DNA of 64,000 nt from contig CARPYP010000006.1 in assembly GCA_949045875.1 (NCBI GenBank), positions 1 through 64,000 of the forward strand, in the 5' to 3' direction. Shown here piece after piece: positions 44,441 to 55,905 of the stretch. The stretch comes from an uncultured Clostridia bacterium (lineage in GTDB: Bacteria; Bacillota; Clostridia; TANB77; CAG-508). The notes beneath the pieces are model-generated. The model saw nothing but the letters and a program-made list of their open reading frames with translations, was not told the DNA's origin and did no database searches. Positions within the stretch are counted from its first letter, which is position 1. Every line of letters starts with the position of its first letter. The translations under genes were made by a program, and so were the position numbers.

Positions 44441-45475
44441 TTAATTTTTATTTGATGACAATGTTGGTATCTCAATATCATTGTCATTGTTGTCATTATT
44501 GTCATCAATGACATTTCTTTTCAGTATTATTTTTCTTCCGTTCCTATTTCTAAATAAAGAATATTCAATGCTATTTTCTTTTAATTTTGTAAAGTGATAT
44601 TCATTCAATATTTTTGTAATAACTGTTGGTGCAATTTCTTTTTCTTCTAGTTCTTTTAGTAATTCTGTTGCACTGCCTTGCCATTCTGTTTTATTTTTCA
44701 TAAGTTCTACAACCTTATATATTACTTCTGGAGTCTGTTGTTCTTCAATTTCTTTTTGTGTTGCTTTGCTAATTAGTTCCCAATTACAATTATTAAATCT
44801 CAAAACAAATTCTTGATATTCTACATCTCTACCAGTTATATATAAAGTGGCTGTGCTTTCAGTTCGTGTTTTTTTATCTAGTATAAATGTTGTATCACTA
44901 CTTCCCATTATTCCATTTGTTCCAGAAACTTTATTGAATACATCATTATCGCCTTGTTTTCTTATATGGTGTACTAATATAATTGCTATCTTATATTTGT
45001 CTGCAAATTCTTTTAAAACTGATACATCTCCATAATCATTTGAATAACTGTTGTCATTTCCTTGATTACGAATTTTTTGCAATGTATCTATAACTATTAG
45101 TCTTGTATTTGGAAATTGCTTTATATGGCTTTCTAGTTGTAATATAAGACCATTTGAGATTTTACTTGTAGATGTTGCAAAATGTAATCTGTTATTTGCT
45201 GTATCTGTTATTTTAAATAGTCTGCTTTGTATTCTTGCAAATGTATCTTCTAAACATAAATATAAAACATCACTTTCTTTTGTTTTTAGTTCCCACATAG
45301 GCTCTCCTTTTGATACTTGTAAACATATTTTTAGCATTAACCAACTTTTGCCTATTTTAGAAGCTCCACAAAATAAGTGTAGTCCAATGGGTAAAATATT
45401 CTCAATAATAAATTCTGTTTGCCCTAAAGGGTTATATAATAAAGTTTCTGCATCAATAATTTCTAGTTCTTTCAT
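44441..45475 (-). CDS. RepA-like AAA ATPase/helicase of element B
   Basis: A protein of 344 residues. Walker A is GASKIGKSW, with Walker B in LIVIDTLQKIR and HHIRKQGDND downstream, the plan of RepA/RecA-like (AAA_25) replication ATPases. A winged-helix-like part follows at about 250-330, and the last 20 residues are Asp/Asn-rich. It probably helps element B replicate after excision or transfer. AAAGGAGG precedes the ATG. Confidence 0.85.
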   Translation of the reverse strand: MKELEIIDAETLLYNPLGQTEFIIENILPIGLHLFCGASKIGKSWLMLKICLQVSKGEPMWELKTKESDVLYLCLEDTFARIQSRLFKITDTANNRLHFATSTSKISNGLILQLESHIKQFPNTRLIVIDTLQKIRNQGNDNSYSNDYGDVSVLKEFADKYKIAIILVHHIRKQGDNDVFNKVSGTNGIMGSSDTTFILDKKTRTESTATLYITGRDVEYQEFVLRFNNCNWELISKATQKEIEEQQTPEVIYKVVELMKNKTEWQGSATELLKELEEKEIAPTVITKILNEYHFTKLKENSIEYSLFRNRNGRKIILKRNVIDDNNDNNDNDIEIPTLSSNKN

Positions 45476-45613
45476 TTGGCTTTTTCCTCCTTTCCCTTTA
45501 CTAGCTGAAGAAAAGTATATTGCTTTTCAGTTAGTAAAAAAATTAACCCTATATCAATGCTTTTTGCATTAGATATAAGGCTATGTATTTCCTTTATATT
45601 CAATTTTTTCTTT
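45476..45613. other. Intergenic hairpins in element B
   Basis: Two inverted repeats occur: CTGAAGAAAAG ... CTTTTCAG with flanking ACTA/TAGT, and CCTATATC ... GATATAAGG. They lie between the TnpV-like gene and the ATPase gene and could be an attenuator or terminator. Confidence 0.35.
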
Positions 45614-45997
45614 TTAGTTATATACATACTCGTTATAAACTATTTCTTCGGCTCTCGCCTTAATATTATTCATTCTAGCAACCCATTCTAATTGATTACT
45701 TGCTTTTAGTTCTTCTGTAACATTCTCATTCTTTGCTAATTTTGTTATTATACTTGCTAAAAGAGAATTGCATTTTTCATCTATTGAATGTAAATAGGTA
45801 TTCAACTTACCATCTAGTCTTAATTCAGTACATAAAGGAATATTATGCTTTTCAATATATCTCAAATGTGCCTTTCCATATCTTCCAATAGTGAAATTTG
45901 TGTCTTTTGGTATTGTTAGATTTGGGAAATAATAATCTCCTTTTAGTGTGTAAGTTATTCCAGTTCTTTCATCAACATATTCATTTTTTAATTCCAT
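45614..45997 (-). CDS. TnpV-like protein of element B
   Basis: About 127 residues. GKAHLRYIEKHNIPLCTELRL, then SLLASIITKLAKNENVTEELKA and QLEWVARMNNIKARAEEIVYNEYVY, match the transposon-encoded TnpV family, whose function is unknown. The ATG at 45997 follows AAAGGTGG. It is the first gene inside element B and is related to the overlapping gene at 50197-50547. Confidence 0.75.
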   Translation of the reverse strand: MELKNEYVDERTGITYTLKGDYYFPNLTIPKDTNFTIGRYGKAHLRYIEKHNIPLCTELRLDGKLNTYLHSIDEKCNSLLASIITKLAKNENVTEELKASNQLEWVARMNNIKARAEEIVYNEYVYN

Positions 45998-46099
45998 AGT
46001 TATTACCACCTTTCAATACTGATTTTACCTTACTTTGTAGGCTTTTTCAAATGTGCATTAAGCAACTTTTTGATATTCTGCTTTATTCTTTCGGTCAAA

Positions 46100-46120
46100 C
46101 ATTTTCATTACATTTAGTTC
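46100..46120. other. attL of element B
   Basis: The core GAACTA (46115-46120, minus strand) is followed by element arm TGTAATGAAAATG (46100-46112). With the attR arm this forms an inverted repeat with one mismatch around GCAATAGAACTAAA, whose central dinucleotide GA is inside the shared core. Confidence 0.82.
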
Positions 46121-49100
46121 CAGTGCTGTTACTGTTTCTCCAAAGGTACTTGCCCAACTGTCGAATTGTATTAGTCCCCTTTCTACTAATGTACTATACT
46201 GTAAATACCTTTGCATTGTATAAAGTTCTACCATTGAATTAGAGATAGGTGTCCCAGTTGCAAAAACAATACCTTTTCCTCCAGTTAATTCGTCTAAATA
46301 TCTACATTTCATAAATAAATCAGAACTTTTCTGTGCCTCTGTTTGTGCAATTCCACCAACATTACGCATTTTAGTAAATAAAAATAAGTTCTTAAAATAA
46401 TGTGCCTCGTCAATAAAAAGTCTATCACAACCTAGTTGCTCAAAAGTTATTACATTGTCCTTTTTGCTCTGGTCATTTAATCTCTTTAGCTTTTCTTCTA
46501 TTTTACTTTTACTTTTCTCTAGTTGCTTTATTGAATAATATTCTCCGTCATTATTTTTTAAATTATCTATTGATAACACTAAATCATTTATCTGTTCTTG
46601 TAATATTGCTTCTTGTCTTTCTTTTGATATTGGTATTTTCTCAAATTGCGAGTGTCCGAATAATTACAGCATCATAATCTCCTGTTGCTATTTTTGAACA
46701 GAACTTTTTACGATTATTAGTTGTAAAGTCCTTTTTCGTTGCAACAAGAATATTTGCACTTGGATACAACTGCATAAATTCACTTGCAAATTGTTCTATT
46801 ATGTGGTTTGGAACACAAAATAAAGACTTGTTACAAAGTCCAAGCCTTTTAGCTTCCATAGCTCCTGCTACCATTTCAAATGTTTTACCTGCACCAACTT
46901 CATGTGCTAACAATGTATTACCACCATAAAGAATATGTGCTATTGCATTTTCTTGATGTTTTCTTAGCCTTATCTCTGGATTAATTCCTCCAAAATTTAT
47001 ATATCTCCCATTATATTCTCTTGGTCTAATATTATTAAATTTATCATTATATAAATTGACTAATCTTTCACGCCTAGATTGATCCTTCCATATCCATTCT
47101 GTAAACTTTTCTTTTATAAGTTCTTGTTTAGACTGTGCAATAGCCGTTTCTTTTGCATTTAATACTCTTTCTTCTTTTCCATCAATATTAATAACTGTAT
47201 CATATATTCTTACGTCTTTTAAATTTAATGTAGTTTCAATTATCTTATACGCATTTACTCTCCTTGTACCATAAGTGTTAAAAGCCTTTACATTACTACA
47301 ATCTTCGCCTTTACCACTAATATTCCACTCAGATGTATAGTCCGAATAGTGTACTTTTATATATCTCTTTTTGTTATCGCTTGTTCCAAGCAGTTCATAC
47401 ATAAATTGTTCTATATCTGAAAGAGGTATCCACGTCGCACCTAATCTTACACTGATTTCACTAGCTGACAAATCTGGTATTTTTACTTGTTCTAATGCTT
47501 TTACATTGATTTCATACTCCTTATCATTTTCTGCCATTCTTCTTGCTATTTTTAGCTTTTCTCTTACATTTCCAGAAAGATATTCGTCTGCTGTAACATA
47601 TTCTTCACTTATAGGATCTTTATATATACTACCTTCTAGTTCCTCTATAAGTTCTTCTTGTGTTTTTCCTGTTAGACCTTGCATATATTCTAAATCTACT
47701 CGTGCTTTTTCTGATATTGATAAAATTAAACTATCAATACTATTATCTACTTTCGTTACTGTTCTATTTGGCTTTATTGTTCTCTTGGTAAACATATCAG
47801 CTTTTCGTATAAATTTCTTATTCTCGTTTAATATTTCAAGTGAGCATAATAGATAATAACTACTATCCTCAGAAAATGCTCTTTCATTTGTAGTACTATT
47901 TATTAGTCCATATTTATTAGTAAAATTATCATATAGTCCATTCAATCTTGCTTGTAACTCTTTTATTTCGTCATTTGAACCATCTTCCATTTGTACATCT
48001 ATAAGTTCTCTTACACATTCCCTTATTGCTATCATACTTTTAATTCTGTTAATAGATGTTATTGGTAGGTCTTGTAAAATCATTTGGCTATTTTCTCTAT
48101 AATACACCTGTTCATCAACTATTGTATATGAAAAATTTCTTACATTAGGATTTGCTGGAATAGTTTTTTCATCTTCGTCTATCATATCTATTTGGTAATC
48201 GTCAATTTTATTTTCTAAATAAACTATTGCATCATTTAATAATTTTGGTAATTCTACATACTCGTGTGCCTTACAAGTTGAGTCCATACCATATTGAGTT
48301 GGCACGATTTCCATTTTTCCGAAGTATCATTTCGGGGTGGTCTGCAAAGTATTTATTTATTCTTATTCCATCCTCATTTTCTGCTATTTCTACCCAATCA
48401 TCTACTATATCTGTAATTTTGTCTCGTTTCTTTAGAAATATAATATCGGATGTAACCTCTGTTCCTGCATTTCTTTTAAATGTATCATTGGGAAGTCTTA
48501 TTGCTCCAATCAATTCTGCTCTTTGTGATAAATAACGTCTAACACTGTCATCTTCTTTATCTAGTGTACCTTTGCTTGTGATAAATGCAATTACTCCTCC
48601 TTGTCTAACTTTGTCTAAACTCTTTCCGAAGAAATAATCGTGAATTAAAAATTTATTTTTATCATATCTTTTATCATAAACCTTAAAATCTCCGAAAAGG
48701 AACATTGCCGAATTGCTACATCAAAAAAAGAGTCTGGAAGTTCTATATCTTCAAACCCTTTTATTGCTATTGTATTTTTTTGATATAACTGCCTAGCAAT
48801 TCCTCCAGAGATAGTATCTATCTCAACTCCATACATTTTGCATTCACTTAATGTATTTGGTATCATTCCAAAGAAATTACCGTACACCGACAACTTGGCT
48901 CTAATATATTTCCTCTCTTTAGTCCCATATTTTCTAGTGCTTTATATATTGATTTTATAACTATCGGTGGTGTATAAAAAGCTGTTAATGTTGACCTTCT
49001 TGCCTCCTCATATTCCTTTTCAGTTAGTAAGGACTTTAATTCATTATATTCTGCATCCCAGTTGTCATTTCTAGTGTCAAATACCTCTGGTATTCCTCCC

Positions 49101-51379
49101 CAACCTACATACTTTGATAATATTTCCTGTTCTTCTGGAGTCGCATATCTATTTTCATTTTCACATTGTTTTAGAACTCTAATTGCTTGTACATTATTTC
49201 TATATTTTTCTTTTTTTCCACCTGCACCTAAATCCTCATTTTGTATTTTAAAATTATGCCTATCTTCTAGTGGAATTTCTGGGTGTAAATCAAAATATTC
49301 AATTTTATTTTTTCGTCTTGTTTTTACTTTTGCTTTTAGTTCATTTTCTTGTTTATCTTCTTTAATTTCTTCTATATTTGTATCTACATTAGTTATACCT
49401 TGCTCTATTTTAATAAGATATTTGACAAACCCTACTGGTTCTATTGTATATTCTTTAGTATTATCATCTTGAAGATTAAATAAGTCTTCCCCTTCATTTA
49501 TATCATCTATTGGCTCTACACCAACTATTGTATATGTTATTTCTCCATTTTTTACTTTTCTACCGATAAAATTTTTTAATTCCTTTATTTCCTTTTCTCT
49601 GATTTCAGTTTCTTTGATATCTTCATCATCGTTTTCTTCTACTATATCTTCTACTGTATCTTCTGCTCTTTGTCTTTCCTTTAGATTATCATTTATAGGA
49701 TTTTCTCTTACTCTTTTATTAAATTCTTGAAAATCTAATTGTTCTACTAATACTGGAAAACTCACATCTGCAATAGATACTGTATCTCCATTAATAGCTG
49801 TAATTTGATATTCAGTTGTACCCAAAAAAACATTATCTCCTATTGAATAAATATATTCCTCTTTTTTATCTTTTGTTTCTTCTGGTAATAATTTCTCTAG
49901 TTCAATAATAATTTCTAAAATCTCAGTTTCAAATTCTTCCTTTAAAGGCTCGTCCTCTGCCTCGTATATTTCTTTTAAATAATTTAATGTTTCATTTATT
50001 GATTCATTATCTTTTAAGTCTGCCTTTACTTGTTCCATTGAAACTTCGTCAACATCATAAATATCATAATTATTATAAAATTTATATAATTTTTCTTCTA
50101 AAGATATATCTTCTTTATTTTGTGGCAAAGAAAAAACAGAAGTGTCTTGCACCTCTGTTATTTTTTGTTTTTGTTCATTTTCAGTTAGTAATAAATCTAG
50201 CTGTATATTAGTTCCCTGATTACTTGCCCCTCTGCTATCATCTTGCAATTGTTCATTACCCCTGTCCATTCCATCGGATCTCGTGCTTTCATTTCTTCTG
50301 TTATCCCTTCCTGTTTCACTAATTTCTCTATTATTTTGTTTATCATTTCGGTTGCTTGTTCTTGTACTCTCATTAATTCTTCGTTCAAGCTTTTGTCCAT
50401 CAATAGTATTGAATAATATGCTTTTTTGTTTTCTCTTAGAAATTTCAGTCTCATTCTGGCGTATTTGCCATTCGGTATCTTCTCTTTCTCCATTGCTAAA
50501 TTCGGTATATTGTAATCTTTTATCTTCGTGTATTCTATTTTCTCCATACTCATTTCCTCCTTCGACTTTTTCTATACCATTAGAATACTCCTGTTTTTTG
50601 TTTTCTGCAAATGTACGATTTATATTTCTTTCTAATTTTTGCAGATTTGTAATTGTTTTTGCAATTTCTTTTAGTCCCATTTCAGCTATATCGCCTATTG
50701 TTGTTCCTAATGTTGTAATTATTTTATCACTATTAAATTTTTTTACAAGCATAAATTCTTGCTCAGATATATGTTCCATTGCATTTATTCCACATCTTGT
50801 CATCATCATATAAGCAACACTTGCATGAACTGTTAGTACCATACTATCTTGAATTTCATTATCTGTTAAATTTTCAAGTCCTGTTCCATTTTTATTCTCG
50901 TGAATTGTTGGAAGATAATCTTGTATATTATCCATTACCATACTATATGAACTTGAAATAATTTGTTCTGCTAATGTGTTACAACTTTCTCCTCCAAATG
51001 TTGCCTCTAATGTTTCAATAACTTTTTCTTCATATTCTTGTTTAACACTCCATAATTTGTATTCTGTTCCTTTATAGTTGTGTGTATCAGTTACATCAAA
51101 TACAATATCAAATGGATATGCGTTATTATCATCTTTTGAAAGTACGAATATTACATCTGCATTTTTATTTACCCACCTGTGTAACTTTTTATTCCATATA
51201 TCCATTGATGCACATGCTTTTGCCTCTGGCTTTTGTGTATAAATTAATACTTGATCTATAAAATCATACTTAAAATTCCAAGAACTGCTGTCTAAAAACT
51301 TGATCCAATTTTCTTCGCTCTTTGTGATTTCATTTATTGTTTCTTTATATCTCTTTCTTGTTTCTACTATTTTCCCCAT
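46115..51379 (-). CDS. SNF2 helicase/methylase giant, N-terminal part (needs six +1 shifts at CGG)
   Basis: Reads from MGKIVETRKR to TVTALEL, where element B interrupts it. An LtrC-like N-domain is followed by a disordered Arg/Glu/Asn-rich part, then an adenine-methylase domain and SNF2 lobe 1 with HEVGAGKTFE and DRLFIDEAHYFKNL. CGG codons at 48887, 48880, 48708, 48692, 48319 and 46656 break it. Skipping each C gives LEPSCGVGNFFG, DVAIGNVPFGDFK, MILGKMEIVP and AVIIGHSQFEKIP, exactly the family's motifs. With the 3' part it makes about 2316 residues. Such proteins are hallmark cargo of Clostridia ICEs, perhaps anti-restriction. AGGTG precedes the ATG at 51379. Confidence 0.9.
50197..50547 (-). 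CDS. TnpV-like protein encoded wholly inside the helicase gene in another frame
   Basis: About 116 residues. NIPNLAMEKEKIPNGKYARM, then MINKIIEKLVKQEGITEEMKA and PMEWTGVMNNCKMIAEGQVI, match TnpV proteins and the element B copy. It has its own strong AAGGAGG eight bases before the ATG at 50547. It lies on the same strand as the long helicase reading frame, which here encodes a disordered, low-complexity Arg/Asn/Glu-rich linker. Both frames appear to be used. The role of TnpV is unknown. Confidence 0.72.
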   Translation of the reverse strand: MEKIEYTKIKDYNIPNLAMEKEKIPNGKYARMRLKFLRENKKAYYSILLMDKSLNEELMRVQEQATEMINKIIEKLVKQEGITEEMKARDPMEWTGVMNNCKMIAEGQVIRELIYS

Positions 51380-51400
51380 TTTGCACCTCAATTCTTTTTG

Positions 51401-51628
51401 TTATTCAGTATCTGTAAAAAACTCTAGCAATTTCTTATTTTCTATTGCTTCCTGCATAAGCCATATCAATTCTATATCAGCTATTGTTATGATTGTCTTA
51501 TTCTCAGCTTGTTTTAATTTTTTTAGGTCTGTAACTTTTAAATTTAAAATATCCTTTTCTGTAACAATATTTATATTTTTCAACTTTTTAAAAAGTTTAC
51601 TTTTTTGATTTGCTGTATATTTTGCCAT
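51401..51628 (-). CDS. Small hypothetical protein upstream of the helicase
   Basis: A protein of 75 residues, helical, starting MAKYTANQKSKLFKKL. Not recognised. AGGTGCAG precedes the ATG, and it ends 21 bases before the helicase start, so it is probably co-transcribed. Confidence 0.6.
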   Translation of the reverse strand: MAKYTANQKSKLFKKLKNINIVTEKDILNLKVTDLKKLKQAENKTIITIADIELIWLMQEAIENKKLLEFFTDTE

Positions 51629-51650
51629 TTCTGCACCTACCTTTTAGATT

Positions 51651-51682
51651 AATAAAGGTGGTCTAGTATAACCACCTTTATT
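51651..51682. terminator. Hairpin after the adhesin gene
   Basis: AATAAAGGTGGT and ACCACCTTTATT form a perfect 12-bp stem with an eight-base loop. The T-run is weak, but it lies just beyond the restored adhesin stop. Confidence 0.55.
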
Positions 51683-51692
51683 ATTACTATTT

Positions 51693-54600
51693 CTATTTAT
51701 TCTTTCTTCTCTTATTTATCTCATACAAACTTATGCTAATTAAAGATATTCCTGTTATAGTTAATAAAATTATCCATATTATATTATCTCCGAGTTTTTG
51801 GTGTATCTATTTTCTCATTTTGAAATTCAAATGAATATATTTCGTCTTGTTCTGTAAGTTCTATATTATCTGCATATACCCCTTCATGATTTATTTCTAT
51901 TTTTACTATCTTATCTGATATTTGATAGTTCTTTGGTGCATTTAATTCTTTTATATAGTAAACTCCATAACGTAAATTTTCAAATAAAATTGTTCCATTT
52001 TTGCTATTACTTTCAAGTTCTTTGATTAGTTTTGTACATTCCTCATTCTCATAAATTCCAAAAATAAACTTATTCTTAATTATCTCTTTTGTGCTACTAT
52101 CTATTTTCACTAATTGTACATTTTTCATTATAGGCATATCTTTCATTTCGATTTTCTGTGTTTCTTTGTTTTCACTAACTGTAAATTCGATCTCCTCTGC
52201 TTGTTCAAAACCATAAGGACAATTTGTTTCTTTTAGAATATAAGTTTTATTTTCTTCTAATCCTACAACTTTATGAGGCTCTTTGCTAGAAATCCATTTG
52301 TCTATTGTTTCTCCTGTTTCCTTATCTATAACTTCTAGTTCTGCTCCCTCTAATTCTTCGCCTGTTACTAAATCTGTTTTTATGACTTCCAATACCTTGT
52401 CAATCATTACTACTTTTTGAGTTTCCTTATCATTTGTTACCATGAATTTTATATCAGTAGCTTTTACATAACCATTTACTACTATTTCTTCGTGTAATAT
52501 ATATTCTTGGTTTTCTATAAGACCATTTACTTTATGTGGCTCTTTACCAGAAACCCATTTGTCTATAATGTTCTTTGTTTTATTGCTTGTAACAACTAAA
52601 GTAGCTCCCTCTAGTTCGTTTCCTGCAATATCTTGTTTTGATATTTCAACTACTTTATCTACCATTTTTACTTCTTGTGTTTCTTTGTCAGTAGTTACAG
52701 TAAATTTAACTTCATTTGATATAACAAATCCATCTGGTGCATATTGTTCAATTAGTGTATAAGTTTGTCCCTCTATTAAATTGTTAATTCTATATGGCTC
52801 TTTTGTAGATGTCCACTCGTCAATTACATTATTATCTTCATCAATAACTTGAAGTTCTGCTCCCTCAATTTCATTTCCTGCTATATCTATTTTTGATATT
52901 TCTACAATTTTGTCTTGCATTACAACTCTTTGAACTTTACCTGTATTATCTATTTTAAATTTTACATCTGTAGCTATAACGTATCCATTTGGGGCAATTT
53001 CTTCTCTTAATATCAGATTTTCATTCACTTTTATCCCCTCGATTTTGTGTGGTTTATCTTCTGATATCCAAGTATCTATTATTTCATTATTTTCGTTTAA
53101 TACTGTTAATTTTGCTCCTTTAATTTCTTGTTCTCCTGTTATATCTATTTTCGATATTTCTATAACTGTTGTTTCATTTTCAATATTCAAATTTACTGTA
53201 TATTCCTTTGTCGTTGTATCTGTCTGTTCAAATATCACATCATATTTTGTTTCATTTAATACTGCCCCATCTATTGTTTCAACTTCTTTTAGATTGTATT
53301 TACCCATTTTTAGATTATCAATAGTTAAAGTTCCATCTAAATTTAGATAATATTTTCCAACTTTTGTCCCTGCTTTATAGATTACACTTCCGTCTGCGAA
53401 GTCGATTATATCCTCGTTTGCAACAAGGTCAAATGCTATTTTTGTAAAGTCAATATTTTTTATTAAAGAAAGATCTACATCCTCTCTTAAATTAATTACT
53501 TTTTTTAGTTCTAGTTTTGCTTTTGGTTTCTCATTTTTTGCAGTTACTGTTATCCAAGCATCCCAGTCAGAATCGTATTCTAGTGTTGCATTTCTGTTAT
53601 TAACTTCAAATCTTAATTCTTCATCTAGTTGCAAATAACCTGTTGGAGTTTTGATTTCATTTAGTTTATAACTGCCTGCTTCTAATTTTGTTTCAGTCAT
53701 GGCGATACCGTTTTTCGTCTGTTGTCCATGTATCAAAGTATTCATTTTTTACTTTACATTGTACTTTTTCCCATTTTTTTATATCTTCGTTTAATCTATA
53801 TAGTTCAAATGTTGCATTTGAATATATAACATATTTTTCTGTTTCTATGTCCTTTTTCTCTAATTTTATATAAGCAGAAAATGGCGAATCGTTTTCTACA
53901 TATTCTTTTATTGGTATTCTACTGTCTTTATCAATTCTAACATAAAATTCTGCTACTTTGTTTATTTCTGGACTTGGTGTATATGTTTCATTAACTGTAT
54001 ATTCTCCATAGGCTAACAGTTCAGATACTCCATGTCCATCTGTTCCTGTCTTAAAAATAGAATATTCATCTTCTGCAAATTCTGCAAGGTGTTTTCGTGC
54101 TTCGTCAAAACTTTTGTAATAATCAACATATTTTGTTAGTATTGCTGTAAACTCTGCTCCTTCAACTACTTTTGCTGTGTCGTTTGTATCTGTTGTAACT
54201 TTGATAACCTCAAATGGTGCTTTTTGTACAACATTCTTAACTGTTCCTGCAACTTCAATTACTGCTGTTGTACTGTTTTGGTATGAAAATGTGTAATTAT
54301 ATATATCTGTGTCCTGTGTATAACCTGTTGGAACTATTGTTTCTTTTGCATAGTATTCTCCCATTGGTAGTCCTTTCAGTATATTTCCCTTTACACTGAT
54401 TTCTGCTCTTGTATTGGTATTTGTTATCTTTACACTAGCAACTCCATACTTATTAAATGTGAAGGTTGCAATTGGCTCATCTTTAGAAAAATATTTTAAA
54501 CTTCTACTTACATTATATATATCGTTTTTTGCATATAATGTGTAAACTGCTCCTTCAATACTTGCATCTCCGTGATGTGATGTCCCATCTGCTCTATTAT

Positions 54601-55829
54601 GATTTCCTGTTTGTTTATCTGTTTTTTCTATTGTGAGGTTTCCTGTAGGCTCACTATTTGCAATTGTTTTGTTTACTATCTCATTAGATTTTACCTCTAC
54701 ATTATAACTTTTAGTATCTAATAGATACCCATAAGGTGCTGACACCTCTTTTATTGTATAAATTCCTGCTTTTAAATCTTCAATAACTATTTCTCCATTT
54801 GTTACTGTAACAGTATTATCATATCCTTCCACACTTGTTATTCTAAATATTGCTCCATCTATTAATGTTCCGTTACTGTCTAATTTGGTTATTTCTAATC
54901 CTCCATTTGACTCAACTGATAAATTTAATCTCATAGAAACTGGATCATTGTAATCTAGAGAATATAACTGATCTTGTACTCCATTTGCAAACTCAAGATA
55001 TACTGTTGTATTTTTGTTTTCTGTTTCTTCTTTAATTAGTCCCCAGTTTTTGAACATATTATCTGTTATTATATAATTCTCTACTGTACAATCCTCACCA
55101 ACTTGTATTTGCATTGTATTTTCGCCTTTGTTATGAGTTATTCTTATTCCTTGCTCCATTACATCAATACTTTTGTAATCTGCTAATACTCCTTTACTAT
55201 CAGTTAATGTTGTTTCTCCTGTTTTTAGTGTAACAGTTGTTCCATCAAAGGAAGGTCTTTGTTGCATTCTTGCCATTTTACTATTTACTTCATTTCTAAA
55301 TGCAACATATTCGTTTTGAATATTGTCATCTATAAATCGTCCACTACTTTGACCTATTGTTTCCCATATAAGTTGCTGTGTGAAAGCATATTGTTTTAAT
55401 GCATCATCTGGCAAATATCCATCTGAGCCATATTGTCCACGTTCTTGATACCAACCAAAATACGCCACTTTTGCTCCTTGTCTTAATTGTGATGTTGTTG
55501 GTACATAGTATGAGCCGTCATAACTTGTTCCGAGTGTCAAAATGCACTCCCATTTGGGCACAGAATACTAATATTCCATCTTTATTTCCAAAACTCCAGT
55601 TTTTATCTGTCATAATTAATCTTCTCGCTATTATTCCATTCTCTCCATGATCAACATTGTCTGTGGTTTTTAGTTTTGTAGCATATTGACGAGCCATAAA
55701 TTTACCATTTCCGCTTCCAGATATTGTGTGATTTGCTCCAAAAACAACTGGTTGAACAATAGTAAATAATGTAATAATTACAATTAACATTGCTAATATC
55801 TTTTTAGTTTTTGTTGTTATTTTTAACAC
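51693..55829 (-). CDS. Cna-B repeat surface adhesin with sorting signal (needs three +1 shifts at CGG)
   Basis: Restored length about 1377 residues. A signal peptide (ILAMLIVIITLFTIVQPVVFG) is followed by an N-domain, then at least eight Cna-B/SpaA-like units with repeats such as EISKIDIAGNEIEGAEL and IDKWVSGKEPHKV. CGG codons at 55530, 53708 and 51790 break it. Skipping each C gives FDTGTSYDG, TTDEKGIAMTET and, at the end, TPKTGD followed by a membrane segment and KRRK: the sortase sorting signal itself. The start is GTG at 55829 after GGAGG. It is probably anchored by the element's sortase B and may mediate mating contact. Confidence 0.9.
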
Positions 55830-55905
55830 TTTAATTCCTCCATTCTTCAATAAAAAAAGAACAAGTATCATTTCATACCTGTTCAAAAATCTTATTTATT
55901 TTTCA

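Larger units (their letters stand above)
37171..46120. mobile_element. Element B: 8.9-kb mobilizable element nested in the helicase gene
   Basis: The bounds are the split helicase reading frame and the shared GAACTA core. Joining the inner flanks recreates an attP with 13-bp imperfect inverted arms centred on GA. It encodes its own serine recombinase, relaxase and MobC, ParB-like protein, RepA-like ATPase, XRE regulator and TnpV-like protein, but no VirB4/VirD4. It probably borrows the transfer channel of an ICE such as its host. Confidence 0.88.

Noticed and set aside
50197..50547. TnpV as a sign of an intact transposon at this place
   Set aside because: No transposase or ends are present, and the helicase frame runs straight through.
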